64,000 bases of DNA, from NCBI RefSeq assembly GCF_005844085.1, contig NZ_VCDI01000003.1:458374-522373 (forward strand), written 5' to 3'. Below the pieces are notes generated by a model that saw only the letters and a list, made by a program, of their open reading frames with translations, ran no database searches and had not been told where the DNA came from. The position numbers were made by a program, and so were the translations under genes. The stretch is from Lichenicoccus roseus (GTDB taxonomy: Bacteria > Pseudomonadota > Alphaproteobacteria > Acetobacterales > Acetobacteraceae). Shown one piece after another: positions 1 through 9,010 of the stretch (positions are counted from its first letter, which is position 1; each line of letters begins with the position of its first letter).

Positions 1-423
1 CTGGCCGTACTGGACCTGGAACGGCGACAGCGCCAGCAGCAGGCCGGCACCGAGCGCCGCGCGACGGCCTCCGAGGGTGCGGGTGAGGCCGAACAGCAGC
101 AGGCAGGACACCGCGCCGAACAACGCCGCCGGCAGGCGCAAGGTGGCCTCGTCGGTGCCGTGCGGGATGAACCAGCCGCTGATCAGGAAATAGAGCGGCA
201 GATGATGGAACGAGAGCGAGTCGCGGATCATCGCCCTGGCGGGCAGGGCGGAGCGGTGCAGGGTGGTGACCTCGTCGAGCCAGTAGGGCTTGTCGCCGAG
301 GCCGTAGAGCCTGGTGACCAGGCCCGCGAGGACCACCAGCAGGCCCAGGCCGAGATCGGTCAAAGGCCCCGATGCAGGCTTAAGACGGAACCGTGGAACG
401 GCTAGCGCTGATCGGTGTTCCAT
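1..423 (-). CDS. GT-C fold membrane glycosyltransferase, 5' part only
   Basis: The N-terminal 141 residues of an integral membrane glycosyltransferase of the ArnT/PMT (GT39-like) type; the gene continues beyond the window start. These enzymes take sugars from polyprenyl-phosphate donors on the periplasmic face. A first hydrophobic segment (about residues 23-37) is followed by the acidic motif YWLDE (47-51), which matches the catalytic Asp-Glu of the first periplasmic loop in this superfamily. Two more hydrophobic stretches lie near 105-120 and 125-135. The ATG at 423 is preceded by GAAG. It is divergent from the lipoprotein gene at 501. The fold class is well supported; the acceptor is unknown. 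Confidence 0.75.
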   Translation of the reverse strand, partial: MEHRSALAVPRFRLKPASGPLTDLGLGLLVVLAGLVTRLYGLGDKPYWLDEVTTLHRSALPARAMIRDSLSFHHLPLYFLISGWFIPHGTDEATLRLPAALFGAVSCLLLFGLTRTLGGRRAALGAGLLLALSPFQVQYGQ

Positions 424-500
424 CGGCTCTTCAAATCTGGGATCTGGTCCGGACCATGCATGATCCACGCCGCCCTGTCATGAGGGGCAAGAGTAACCGG

Positions 501-743
501 ATGTCGCGAAACGGAAATGTGCCCGCCACCCTGGTGCGACGCGCCGGGGCGCTCGGCATCGGGCTGCTGTTGTCGGGATGCGTCGCTACCGCGTCGACCG
601 GACCGCAGGCCGGGGTGACGCCGGGATACGGCTATGTCTGCCATGCCGGCGTCTATATATGCCGGTTGCCGCAACAGGTGCCGCAGGGAGCGCAATGCAG
701 CTGTCCCGGGCTCGGCGCGCCCTCCTACGGCGTGGTCAATTGA
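501..743 (+). CDS. Small Cys-rich lipoprotein, function unknown
   Basis: An 80-residue predicted lipoprotein. The N-terminus has Arg residues, a hydrophobic stretch (17-24) and the lipobox LLSGC with Cys27 as the lipidation site. The mature part is short and carries four more cysteines (47, 54, 66, 68) in a Tyr/Gly/Pro-rich context, so disulfides or metal binding are possible. I chose the ATG at 501 because it gives a standard signal sequence; an in-frame ATG at 480 would add seven residues. I do not recognise a family. Confidence 0.6.
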   Translation: MSRNGNVPATLVRRAGALGIGLLLSGCVATASTGPQAGVTPGYGYVCHAGVYICRLPQQVPQGAQCSCPGLGAPSYGVVN

Positions 744-756
744 GCAGAAGCCGCGC

Positions 757-1470
757 TCAGCCGAACAACTCCGGCTGAGCCTGTCGCGCCGGTTCGATGC
801 TGCCCAGCAGGGCGCCGAGATGAGCGCGCATCGCCTCCGCGGCGCCGTCGGCATCACGCGCGGCGAGGCGGTCGACGATCACCGCGTGCTCTTCGACCAC
901 CGAGCCGAAGCGGCCGGCGACCGGGAGGGTCAGGCGGCGGAAGCGGTCGACCTGGGTCTTGACCTGTTGCGCGACGGTCCAGAACCGAGGCTGGCCGGCA
1001 ATGGCGGCGAGCATCGCGTGGAACGCCTCGTCGGCGCGGTGGAAGCCGTCGCGATCGGAGGCCTTGCCCAGGGCCGTCTGCAGGGCGAGATGGGCCCGCA
1101 GGGCCGCAAGGTCGGGATCGGACCGCAGGCGCGCGGCGACCCGGACGGTGGCCTCCTCCAGGGCTGAGCGGACCGCGATCACTTCCGGCAACTCGGCGAC
1201 CGGGATCCTGGCGATGAAGGTGCCGGACTGCGGGTAGATGTCGATCAGGCCTTCCTCGGCAAGCCGCAGGATGGCCTCGCGCACCGGAGTCCGGCTGGTG
1301 CCGTGAACCTGCGCCACCTGCATCTCGACCAGCGGGTCGCCGGGACGGCGGATCAGGGAGACGATCTCGTCGCGGAGGGTGCGGTGGATGATGGCCGCCA
1401 GGCGCTCGCCGCGGACGGGGGTCGACAGCGGCATCGCATTTCGTCGTGGCCGGGTGGTCGGGGTCTGCAT
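757..1470 (-). CDS. GntR-family transcriptional regulator (FCD/FadR subfamily)
   Basis: A 237-residue DNA-binding regulator. Residues about 24-90 form a winged helix with the typical GntR recognition segment around SRTPVREAILRL. The rest is an all-helical FCD effector domain with the usual acidic and His residues near FHRADEAFH and EEHAVIV. Divergent transcription from uxaC suggests that it controls uronate use, as UxuR/ExuR-type regulators do; that is inference from context. The ATG at 1470 has GGAAG about 10 nt upstream; an in-frame ATG at 1434 is an alternative start. A palindrome at 1515-1524 between the two genes is the obvious operator candidate. Confidence 0.9.
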   Translation of the reverse strand: MQTPTTRPRRNAMPLSTPVRGERLAAIIHRTLRDEIVSLIRRPGDPLVEMQVAQVHGTSRTPVREAILRLAEEGLIDIYPQSGTFIARIPVAELPEVIAVRSALEEATVRVAARLRSDPDLAALRAHLALQTALGKASDRDGFHRADEAFHAMLAAIAGQPRFWTVAQQVKTQVDRFRRLTLPVAGRFGSVVEEHAVIVDRLAARDADGAAEAMRAHLGALLGSIEPARQAQPELFG

Positions 1471-1514
1471 GCGACAGTGCTTCCGATCAGGACAACAGTT
1501 GCCTGGATTGTAAT

Positions 1515-1524
1515 ATACTAGTAT
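1515..1524. promoter_or_regulatory. Candidate operator palindrome for the GntR regulator
   Basis: ATACTAGTAT is a perfect 10-bp palindrome in the short gap between the divergent regulator (start 1470) and uxaC (start 1553). GntR/FCD regulators often bind short AT-rich palindromes in this position. It lies 29 bp upstream of the uxaC start, where a bound repressor could block transcription. Function is inferred. Confidence 0.5.
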
Positions 1525-1552
1525 CCGAGATGTGACGACCAGAGGACGCGGC

Positions 1553-2950
1553 ATGTTGCATCCCGACTTCCTGTTCCCGGCCGAGACGGGTGCGCGCGGT
1601 GTCGCCCGGCGCCTCTACGGCGAGGTCGCTGCCCTGCCGATCGTCAGCCCGCACGGTCATTGCGATCCGGCGTGGTTTGCCACCGACCGGGCGTTCGCTG
1701 ATCCGGCCTCGCTGTTCGTGGTGCCAGACCACTACGTGTTCCGCATGCTGTACAGCCAGGGCGTGCCGCTGGAAGCGCTCGGCATCCCGTTGGCGGACGG
1801 CACCCCGGGGGACGCCGAGCCGCGGGAGATCTGGCGGCAGCTGGCCAGCCACTGGCACCTGTTCCGCGGCACGCCGACCCGGCTCTGGATGGAGCACGGG
1901 TTCTCGACGCTGTTCGGGATCGAGGAGCGGCTGACTGCCGACAATGCCGACCGGCTGTACGACCTGATCGCCGGCAAGCTGCAGGAGCCTGCCTTCAGGC
2001 CGCGCGCCCTGTTCGAGCGGTTCAACATCGAGGCGCTCGCCACCACGGAGAGCGCGATCGATCCGCTTCCGCATCATCGCACGTTGCGCGACAGCGGCTG
2101 GGCCGGGCGCGTGATCACCACCTTCCGGCCGGATGCGGTGATCGACCCCGACTTCCCCGGCTTCGCCGACAACCTTGCCGAACTCTCGCGCATCACCGGA
2201 GAGGATACCGGAAGCTGGAACGGGTATCTGGCCGCCCTGATGCAGCGCCGCGCGTATTTCCGCAGCTTCGGCGCCACCGCGACGGACCATGGCCATCCGA
2301 GCGCCGCCACGGCGGACCTGCCGCATGCCGAGGCGGCATCTTTGTTCGCGCGCGTGGTGTCCGGCGCGACGGCGGCCGAGGCGGAGTTGTTCCGGGCGCA
2401 GATGCTGACCGAGATGGCGCGCATGAGCCTCGAGGACGGGCTGGTCCTGCAGATCCATCCAGGCGCGATGCGAAACCACAATCCCTCGGTGTTTGCCCGC
2501 TACGGCCGCGACAAGGGCGCCGATATCCCGACCGCGACCGGCTACGTGCATGCGCTGAAGCCGCTGCTCGACCGGTTCGGCAATGACCGTCGCCTGACCG
2601 TCATCGTCTTCACGCTCGACGAGACCGCCTACTCGCGCGAGCTGGCGCCGCTCGCCGGACACTATCCGGCGCTGCGGCTCGGACCGCCCTGGTGGTTCTT
2701 CGACAGTCCGGAGGGCATGCGCCGGTTCCGCGAACTGACGACGGAGACCGCCGGCTTCGCCAACACGGTCGGCTTCAACGACGACACCAGGGCGTTCTGC
2801 TCGATCCCGTCCCGGCACGATGTCGCGCGCCGGGCTGATTGCGCGTATCTGGCGCGGCTGGTGACGGAGCATACGCTGGACGAGGACGAGGCGCGCGAGG
2901 TGGCGATCGACCTCGCCTATCGGCTGGCCAAGTCCGCCTATCGGCTCTGA
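1553..2950 (+). CDS. uxaC: Glucuronate (uronate) isomerase
   Basis: A 465-residue enzyme, the usual length for UxaC (EC 5.3.1.12), which interconverts D-glucuronate and D-fructuronate (or galacturonate and tagaturonate) in hexuronate catabolism. It belongs to the amidohydrolase superfamily: the metal-binding HGH is at residues 34-36 near the N-terminus, and the conserved GPPWWFFDSPEGM block lies in the C-terminal part. The ATG at 1553 is preceded by AGAGGA; a longer frame from 1532 lacks a ribosome site. No other uronate genes lie in the window, so the rest of the pathway must be elsewhere. Confidence 0.93.
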   Translation: MLHPDFLFPAETGARGVARRLYGEVAALPIVSPHGHCDPAWFATDRAFADPASLFVVPDHYVFRMLYSQGVPLEALGIPLADGTPGDAEPREIWRQLASHWHLFRGTPTRLWMEHGFSTLFGIEERLTADNADRLYDLIAGKLQEPAFRPRALFERFNIEALATTESAIDPLPHHRTLRDSGWAGRVITTFRPDAVIDPDFPGFADNLAELSRITGEDTGSWNGYLAALMQRRAYFRSFGATATDHGHPSAATADLPHAEAASLFARVVSGATAAEAELFRAQMLTEMARMSLEDGLVLQIHPGAMRNHNPSVFARYGRDKGADIPTATGYVHALKPLLDRFGNDRRLTVIVFTLDETAYSRELAPLAGHYPALRLGPPWWFFDSPEGMRRFRELTTETAGFANTVGFNDDTRAFCSIPSRHDVARRADCAYLARLVTEHTLDEDEAREVAIDLAYRLAKSAYRL

Positions 2951-3062
2951 GGGCCGGCGCCCGGACGGCCGTTATGTACGGTAGCCGGGCCGGGCTACAG
3001 TGCGACAGGCGGTGGCCGGGCAATCAGGCCCGGGCAGCCGCCGGTGTTCGAAGGCGCATGCC

Positions 3063-4082
3063 ATGTCCGGCCCACCCACGAGTCCCTGGTCGTTCCCCGA
3101 GCCCAAGCTGGTGCGGCGGCCACCCGGCCTGCCGGCGCTGCCCTGGCGGATCGTCGCCGTGGCGGCGCTGGTGCTGGCTGCGGTCATCGTGCTGTCAGGC
3201 TGCTTCTACACCGTGCAGCCGACCGAGATGGCCGGCGTGCGCCGTTTCGGCACCGTACTGACACCGCTTCCGGTGCAACCCGGGCTGCATTTCAAGCTGC
3301 CGCTGATCGACGAGGTGGACAAGATCCAGACCAGCCTGACCGCGCTGCGCATGGAGAACATGACGGTCTATACCGTGGACAACCAGTCGGTCGGCATCGG
3401 TATCGGCCTGACCTACCGGGTCCCGGAGGATGCGGTGCTGCGCCTGCTGTATCATACCGGGCGTACCGGCAGCCTCGACATCAACAGCACCATGCAGCCG
3501 ATCATCGCCGACCGGGTGATGCGGGTGTTCTCGACGCAGAACACGGTGAACATCTCAGTCGAGCGTGCCTCGATCGCGATCGCAGTGCGACGCGAGGTCA
3601 GCCAGGCGCTGCGCTCGATCTTCGGCATCGAGGTGACCGACCTGCAGATCAGCTCGATCAGCTACTCGCCGACCTTCGAGGAGTCTGTGGAGCAGGCCGT
3701 CAAGGCCAAGAATGATGCGATCCGGGCCGAGAACACGGTGGCGCGATTCCATTTCGAGGGCGAGCAGATCAAGGTGCAGGCGGATGCGCAGGCCGCGGTG
3801 CGGATCGCGCAGGCGAACGGCGAGGCGCAGGCCAACATCGACCGCGCCCGTGGCGAGCGGCAGGCGGCGATCCTGCGTGCGGAAGGCGACAGTCAGGCGA
3901 CGCTGCTGAACGGCCAGGCGCAGGCCAAGGTGCTGCAGCTGGTGGGCAGCGTGACGCAGGCCGATCCGTCGGTGCTCGGATACCAGGCGGCGACGCGCTG
4001 GAACGGCGCGCTGCCGGCGACGAGCTTCGGGGCCGGTGCCAACCCGATGACGCTGTTCAACCTGCCAGCGTCGCCACGCTGA
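3063..4082 (+). CDS. SPFH/band-7 domain membrane protein (HflK/prohibitin-like)
   Basis: A 339-residue protein with one N-terminal membrane segment (about 28-46), an SPFH domain (about 50-230) and an Ala/Gln/Glu-rich coiled coil (about 225-300), the HflK/prohibitin layout. Such proteins form ring or cage assemblies in the membrane that modulate proteases such as FtsH or order lipids. No HflC partner follows, so I do not call it HflK. The membrane segment ends in LSGC, which resembles a lipobox but sits inside a long hydrophobic stretch after 27 cytoplasmic-type residues. The 112-nt gap from uxaC suggests an independent unit. Confidence 0.85.
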   Translation: MSGPPTSPWSFPEPKLVRRPPGLPALPWRIVAVAALVLAAVIVLSGCFYTVQPTEMAGVRRFGTVLTPLPVQPGLHFKLPLIDEVDKIQTSLTALRMENMTVYTVDNQSVGIGIGLTYRVPEDAVLRLLYHTGRTGSLDINSTMQPIIADRVMRVFSTQNTVNISVERASIAIAVRREVSQALRSIFGIEVTDLQISSISYSPTFEESVEQAVKAKNDAIRAENTVARFHFEGEQIKVQADAQAAVRIAQANGEAQANIDRARGERQAAILRAEGDSQATLLNGQAQAKVLQLVGSVTQADPSVLGYQAATRWNGALPATSFGAGANPMTLFNLPASPR

Positions 4083-4155
4083 GCTTGTTTCGCAGACCGG
4101 TCGTACGCCCGCAGCGGCGACGAGGCCGGGACGCTCCGGGGGAAGGGACAGCATC

Positions 4156-5088
4156 GTGGCTGTAGCTCGAAAGGTCGTCATCACCTGCGCCGTGACCGGC
4201 GCGATCCATACGCCTACGATGTCGCCCCACCTGCCGGTGACATCGGACGAGATCGCCGCCGCCGCCATCGGCGCCGCGCAAGCCGGGGCCGCGATCGTGC
4301 ATCTGCACGCACGCAATCCGCGGACCGGGCAGCCCGATCAGCGTCCGGAGGCGTTCGCCGCGTTCCTGCCGCGCATCAAGCAGGCCTGCGACGTGGTGAT
4401 CAACCTCACCAGCGGCGGTGCGCCCTGGATGCGGATCGAGGAGCGCATCCGGCCGTCGATGACCTACAAGCCGGAAGTCGCGTCGCTCAACATGGGCTCG
4501 ATGAATTTCGGACTGTTCCCGATGCTGGAGCGCTTCAAGGAGTTCAGCCACCCCTGGGAGCGCGAGGCACTCGAGAACAGCCGCGACCTGATCTTTCGCA
4601 ACACCTTCAAGGACATCGAATATGCGCTCGAAGCCTGCGCGGAGAACGGCACCCGCTTCGAGTTCGAATGCTACGATGTCGGCCACCTCTACAACCTTGC
4701 GCACTTCCTGCAGCGCGGCCTGGTGAAGCCACCCTTGTTCGTGCAGACGGTGTTCGGCATCCTCGGCGGCATCGGTCCGCATCCCGAGGATGTCATGCAC
4801 ATGAAGCGTACCGCGGACCGGCTGTTCGGCGACCAGTATCGCTGGTCGGTACTCGGCGCCGGCCGCAATCAGCTGCCGATCGCGGCCCTCGCGGCCGGCA
4901 TGGGCGGCAACATCCGGGTGGGGCTGGAGGACAGCCTCTGGATCGCACCGGGAACGCTCGCCAGAAGCAATGCCGATCAGGTGGCGCGTGCGCGCATGAT
5001 CGTCGAGGGGCTGGGGCTCGAGGTCGCCACACCGGCGGACGCGCGCGAGATGCTGTCGCTCAAGGGCGGCGACAACGTCGACTTCTAG
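4156..5088 (+). CDS. BKACE-family beta-keto acid cleavage enzyme (DUF849)
   Basis: A 310-residue TIM-barrel enzyme of the family typified by 3-keto-5-aminohexanoate cleavage enzyme (Kce). The family condenses a beta-keto acid with acetyl-CoA and cleaves it to a CoA ester and acetoacetate, using a divalent metal. The metal-binding pair is visible as His49 and His51 in VHLHAR, and a second conserved region is IGPHPEDV. The start is GTG with GGAAGGG upstream. Substrate varies widely in this family and nothing adjacent fixes it here. Confidence 0.9.
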   Translation: MAVARKVVITCAVTGAIHTPTMSPHLPVTSDEIAAAAIGAAQAGAAIVHLHARNPRTGQPDQRPEAFAAFLPRIKQACDVVINLTSGGAPWMRIEERIRPSMTYKPEVASLNMGSMNFGLFPMLERFKEFSHPWEREALENSRDLIFRNTFKDIEYALEACAENGTRFEFECYDVGHLYNLAHFLQRGLVKPPLFVQTVFGILGGIGPHPEDVMHMKRTADRLFGDQYRWSVLGAGRNQLPIAALAAGMGGNIRVGLEDSLWIAPGTLARSNADQVARARMIVEGLGLEVATPADAREMLSLKGGDNVDF

Positions 5089-5192
5089 CCCTCGGGGGCG
5101 GCAAGGATAGCCGAATGAGGTGACGCTACTCTTGGTTGCATCGGCCGGTAGTTTCTCGTAACGGTAACGGCACGTTTACCTGGAAGCCGACG

Positions 5193-6365
5193 ATGTCCGA
5201 CGCGCGCTACAGCTTTACGGTGCCGGCCTGGCCGGTGCTGCGGTGGCTGACCGATCCGGGCCGGCGGATCGCTCCCCGGATCGCGCAGAAGCTGCTGGGC
5301 GAGATCTTCGCTTCCCCACGGGCGGCCATCGCCGGCGTCCTGAACGGCCTGATCCTGAACGTCACCGCCCTCTGCATGCACCTTGGCAAGGTGTTCGCGA
5401 TGTTCGTGGTGATCGACGTGGCGCTTGCGGCACTGCGTATCGCGGTGGTGCGGCGGGCCGTCGCCGCCGCCGCCCGCAACCAGCCCACGCCCACCGAACT
5501 CTACCTGTTGACCGCGATGTCCTGGTGCGCACTGGAAGGCGCGATGGCGTTCGCCGCGATGCGGACCGGCAGCCTTGCCTTGCAACTGCTGGCTGCAACC
5601 ACGGTGATGGGACTGGTCGGTCCGATCTGTGCACGAAACTATGCCGCGCCGCGCTACGCGATGACGCTGGTGGCGCTGTGCTGCGTCCCTTTCGTGGCCG
5701 GCGGAGCGCTGTCCGGCAACCACTGGCTGCTCATCCTGGTCCTGCAGACGCCGGTCTTCTTCTTCGGAGTTGCGACGATCATCCGGCGCTTCCAGGGAAT
5801 GGCGGTGGCGACCCTGCAGGCCGAGCAGGAGAGCTACGACCGCGCCCGCCACGACGGTCTCACCGGCCTGCTGAACCGCTCCGGCCTCATGGAGGCGCTC
5901 GGTTCCCGGTATGCCGCGAACGCCACCCCGTTCGTGCTGTTCTACCTGGACCTGGACGGCTTCAAGCCGATCAACGACAGCTTCGGACACGCCGCCGGCG
6001 ACCGGATCCTGCGTGCGGTGGCGGACCGCATGCGGTCCAGCCTGCGCCCGGACGACATCGTGTCCAGGCTCGGCGGCGACGAGTTCGTCATCGTGGCACC
6101 GGACATGACGCCGGCGCAGGGCGAAGCCTATGCCGGCAGGGTGATACGCAGCGTCACCGACGAGCCCTACATGCTGGAAGGGTCCGGCCGGGTGCGGATC
6201 GGCATAAGCGTCGGATTTGCCTGCTCTCCGGAGGACGGCGCGGCGGGCGACGACCTGCACCGCAAGGCGGATGCGGCGCTCTACGAGGCAAAGGCGGCGG
6301 GCAGGGGGATCCAGCGCCGGTTCATCGAAGCGCCGGTCGCATCGAGGGAAGTGGCGGCATCCTGA
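5193..6365 (+). CDS. Membrane-bound diguanylate cyclase (GGDEF)
   Basis: A 390-residue protein. The first half has several hydrophobic segments (about 60-90, 105-125, 130-160 and 170-195) that probably form a membrane sensor. The second half is a GGDEF domain with the intact active-site motif GGDEF at about 294-298. An RxxD inhibitory site (RPDD) ends five residues before it, so the enzyme should make cyclic di-GMP and be inhibited by it. There is no EAL domain. The ATG at 5193 has GGAAG seven nt upstream; an in-frame ATG at 5136 lacks one. Confidence 0.9.
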   Translation: MSDARYSFTVPAWPVLRWLTDPGRRIAPRIAQKLLGEIFASPRAAIAGVLNGLILNVTALCMHLGKVFAMFVVIDVALAALRIAVVRRAVAAAARNQPTPTELYLLTAMSWCALEGAMAFAAMRTGSLALQLLAATTVMGLVGPICARNYAAPRYAMTLVALCCVPFVAGGALSGNHWLLILVLQTPVFFFGVATIIRRFQGMAVATLQAEQESYDRARHDGLTGLLNRSGLMEALGSRYAANATPFVLFYLDLDGFKPINDSFGHAAGDRILRAVADRMRSSLRPDDIVSRLGGDEFVIVAPDMTPAQGEAYAGRVIRSVTDEPYMLEGSGRVRIGISVGFACSPEDGAAGDDLHRKADAALYEAKAAGRGIQRRFIEAPVASREVAAS

Positions 6366-6384
6366 GCCAGGGCCGCCGTCCCGC

Positions 6385-6543
6385 CTACCTGGCCTTGCCG
6401 ATGGCGTAGCAGGCCCATAGCGCGGCCGGTACCCAGCCTATGACGGTGATCTGCAGCAGCAGGCAGATCAGGCCGGCGATCGGCCGTCCGATGGTGAAGA
6501 AAGCGACCCAGGGCAGCAGCAGTGCAAGCAGCAGGCGCAGCAT
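6385..6543 (-). CDS. Pmp3/YqaE-family small membrane protein
   Basis: A 52-residue proteolipid-like protein with two hydrophobic helices separated by a short polar turn (FTIGRPIAG), the signature of the UPF0057/Pmp3/YqaE family. Members are stress-associated membrane peptides in bacteria, yeast and plants; the molecular role is unclear. The ATG has GGAGAT seven nt upstream. It is divergent from rarA. Confidence 0.8.
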   Translation of the reverse strand: MLRLLLALLLPWVAFFTIGRPIAGLICLLLQITVIGWVPAALWACYAIGKAR

Positions 6544-6639
6544 CGGTTGATCTCCATTGGGCGCCGGGATGCGTTTCGTAGCGAAGTCACGGTTGGCCCG
6601 GGGGTCCGGTCTAGGACGGTCTGCTGCTATAAGCGTTCG

Positions 6640-8037
6640 ATGAGGCAGAAGTTGAGCGGCAGCTCCCCGATCGACGCGAATGGTGCGGACCTGTTCGGCG
6701 GCGCGACGCCGCCGGCGGACGACAATAGCGCCGGGGATCGCGATGCCGGGACCGACGCGACGCGGCCGCTGGCGGATCGGCAGCGGCCGCGGACGCTCGA
6801 CGATGTGGTCGGACAGCCGCATCTGCTGGGGCCCGACGGGGCACTGCGGCGCATGCTCGCCCGCGGCTCGCTGGCGAGCCTGATCCTGTGGGGCGGCCCG
6901 GGCGTCGGCAAGACGACGATCGCGCGCCTGCTCGCCCAGGCGGCGGGTCTGCGCTTCGTCCAGCTCTCGGCGGTGTTCTCGGGCGTGGCCGACCTCAAGC
7001 GCGCCTTCGACGAGGCGGCCCGGCGGCGCCACGCGGGTCAGGTCGGCACGCTGCTGTTCGTCGACGAGATCCACCGCTTCAACCGCGCGCAGCAGGACGG
7101 CTTCCTGCCGGTGGTCGAGGACGGCACCGTCGTGCTGGTGGGAGCAACCACGGAAAATCCCTCCTTCGCGTTGAACGGGGCGCTGCTGTCGCGCTGCCAG
7201 GTGCTGGTGCTGCGGCGGCTCGACGACGACGCCCTGCAGGCGCTCATGGTGCGCGCCGAGCAGGATGCCGGCCGCGCGCTGCCGCTCACGGCGGCCGGAC
7301 GCGAGACGCTGCGCGCGATGGCGGATGGCGACGGGCGCTACCTGCTGAACATGGTGGAGCAGCTGCTCAGCCTGCCCGGGCAGGACACGCTCGATCCGGC
7401 GGCGCTGGCCGACCTGCTGGCACGCCGGGCGGCGTTGTACGACAAGGACCGCGAGGAGCACTACAACCTGATCTCGGCGCTGCACAAGTCGCTGCGCGGC
7501 TCGGATCCGGATGCGGCGCTCTACTGGTTCGCGCGCATGATCACGGGTGGCGAGGATGCGCGTTATGTGGCCCGCCGTCTGACGCGCTTCGCCGCAGAGG
7601 ATGTCGGCATGGCCGATCCGCAGGCGCTGACGCAGGCGATCGCGGCCTGGGAGACCTACGAACGGCTCGGCAGTCCGGAGGGCGAACTCGCCCTGGCGCA
7701 GCTCGTCGTCTACCTGGGCACCGCGCCGAAATCGAACGCCGTCTACAAGGGCTGGGGGGCGGCGCTGCGGGCCGCGAAGGCGACCGGCAGCCTGCCGCCG
7801 CCGGCGCACATCCTGAATGCGCCCACCAAGCTGATGAAGCAGCTCGGCTACGGCAGCGGCTACGAATACGACCACGATACCGAGCAGGGTTTCTCCGGCC
7901 AGGACTACTTCCCGGACGGCATGGCGCGGGAGCGGTTCTACCTGCCGACGGATCGCGGCCAGGAGCGCGAGGTGCGACGCAGGCTGGACAACTGGGCGCG
8001 GTTGCGGGAAGGCGACGCGCCCGGAGATGCCCGATGA
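6640..8037 (+). CDS. rarA: Replication-associated recombination protein A (AAA ATPase)
   Basis: A 465-residue clamp-loader-like AAA+ ATPase that acts at stalled replication forks (RarA/MgsA, related to eukaryotic WRNIP1). Walker A GGPGVGKTT is at about 85-93 and Walker B LLFVDEIHRF at about 138-147. The C-terminal half holds the conserved tetramerisation region (SALHKSLRGSDPDAALYW). The N-terminal 40 residues are a low-complexity extension. Its stop overlaps the rluC start (ATGA), so the two are translationally coupled. Confidence 0.95.
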   Translation: MRQKLSGSSPIDANGADLFGGATPPADDNSAGDRDAGTDATRPLADRQRPRTLDDVVGQPHLLGPDGALRRMLARGSLASLILWGGPGVGKTTIARLLAQAAGLRFVQLSAVFSGVADLKRAFDEAARRRHAGQVGTLLFVDEIHRFNRAQQDGFLPVVEDGTVVLVGATTENPSFALNGALLSRCQVLVLRRLDDDALQALMVRAEQDAGRALPLTAAGRETLRAMADGDGRYLLNMVEQLLSLPGQDTLDPAALADLLARRAALYDKDREEHYNLISALHKSLRGSDPDAALYWFARMITGGEDARYVARRLTRFAAEDVGMADPQALTQAIAAWETYERLGSPEGELALAQLVVYLGTAPKSNAVYKGWGAALRAAKATGSLPPPAHILNAPTKLMKQLGYGSGYEYDHDTEQGFSGQDYFPDGMARERFYLPTDRGQEREVRRRLDNWARLREGDAPGDAR

Positions 8038-9005
8038 GTGTCGTGATGATGAGCGTGAGCGAGGATGAGGCGGAGATCCGGCTGGATCGCTGGTTCCGCC
8101 GGCACTTCCCGCATCTGACGCAGGGCGCGCTGCAGAAGCTTTGCCGCACCGGGCAGGTGCGCGTGGATGGCAAGCGTGCGGAGACCGCGACGCGGCTGAT
8201 GCCCGGACAGTCGGTGCGGGTGCCGCCGATCCCGCAGGCCGCCAGGCCGGCGCCGATCGTGGTCGCGGTGAACGAGAACGATCGCCGCGAGCTCGAGCGC
8301 ATGGTGGTTTATCGCGACGAGCAGGTGATCGTGCTCAACAAGCCGGCCGGTCTGCCGGTGCAGGGCGGACCGGGCATCAGCCGGCATGTCGACGGCATGC
8401 TGGACGCGCTGCGCGGCGAACTCGAGCATCGGCCGCGGCTGGTGCACCGGCTCGATCGCGACACCTCCGGGCTGCTGCTGCTGGCGCGCACGCCGGGCGT
8501 CGCCGGCAAGCTCGCGGCTTCGTTCCGCACCCGCGAGGTGAGGAAGATCTACTGGGCAGTGGTGGTGGGAAAGCCGACGCCGGCGGAGGGTGTCATCGAC
8601 CTGCCGTTGGCGAAGCTCGGCATCGGGCCCGGCTCGCTGACCATTGCCGCCGGGCGCGACGAGGAGGATGCCGCCAATGCGCGCACCGAATACATGGTCC
8701 GCGACGCTGCCGCGCGAAAGCTGTCCTGGCTGGAGCTGTCGCCGCTGACCGGGCGGATGCACCAGCTGCGGGTGCATTGCGAGGCGCTCGGCACGCCGAT
8801 CCTGGGCGATCCGAAATACGGCGGCCCCGGCGCGCATCTCGACGGCTTCGACGATCGGCTGCACCTGCATGCGCGCCAGCTCGAACTGCCGCATCCGGCC
8901 GGCGGCTGGCTGAGCGTCGCCGCCGGGCTGCCGCCGCACATGCGCGAGACCTTCAAGTCGCTGGGTTTCGAGGCAGGCGCGCTGCCGGCGGTACGGCGGA
9001 GCTGA
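8034..9005 (+). CDS. rluC: RluA-family 23S rRNA pseudouridine synthase (RluC type)
   Basis: A 323-residue enzyme with an N-terminal S4 RNA-binding domain (about 12-70) and an RluA-type catalytic domain. The catalytic aspartate is in HRLDRDTSG at about 138-146, and GRMHQLRVH is the second family motif. RluC modifies uridines 955, 2504 and 2580 of 23S rRNA in E. coli; specificity here is inferred from domain layout. The start overlaps the rarA stop. Confidence 0.92.
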   Translation: MSVVMMSVSEDEAEIRLDRWFRRHFPHLTQGALQKLCRTGQVRVDGKRAETATRLMPGQSVRVPPIPQAARPAPIVVAVNENDRRELERMVVYRDEQVIVLNKPAGLPVQGGPGISRHVDGMLDALRGELEHRPRLVHRLDRDTSGLLLLARTPGVAGKLAASFRTREVRKIYWAVVVGKPTPAEGVIDLPLAKLGIGPGSLTIAAGRDEEDAANARTEYMVRDAAARKLSWLELSPLTGRMHQLRVHCEALGTPILGDPKYGGPGAHLDGFDDRLHLHARQLELPHPAGGWLSVAAGLPPHMRETFKSLGFEAGALPAVRRS

Positions 9006-9010
9006 GCCGG

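Noticed and set aside
2981-2998. GTAGCC...GGCTAC hairpin as a uxaC terminator
   Set aside because: Only 6 bp with a GC-rich loop and no T-run; too weak to call.
3190-3204. Lipobox-like LSGC in the SPFH protein
   Set aside because: It lies at the end of a membrane helix preceded by 27 cytoplasmic-type residues, so a membrane anchor fits better than a lipoprotein signal.
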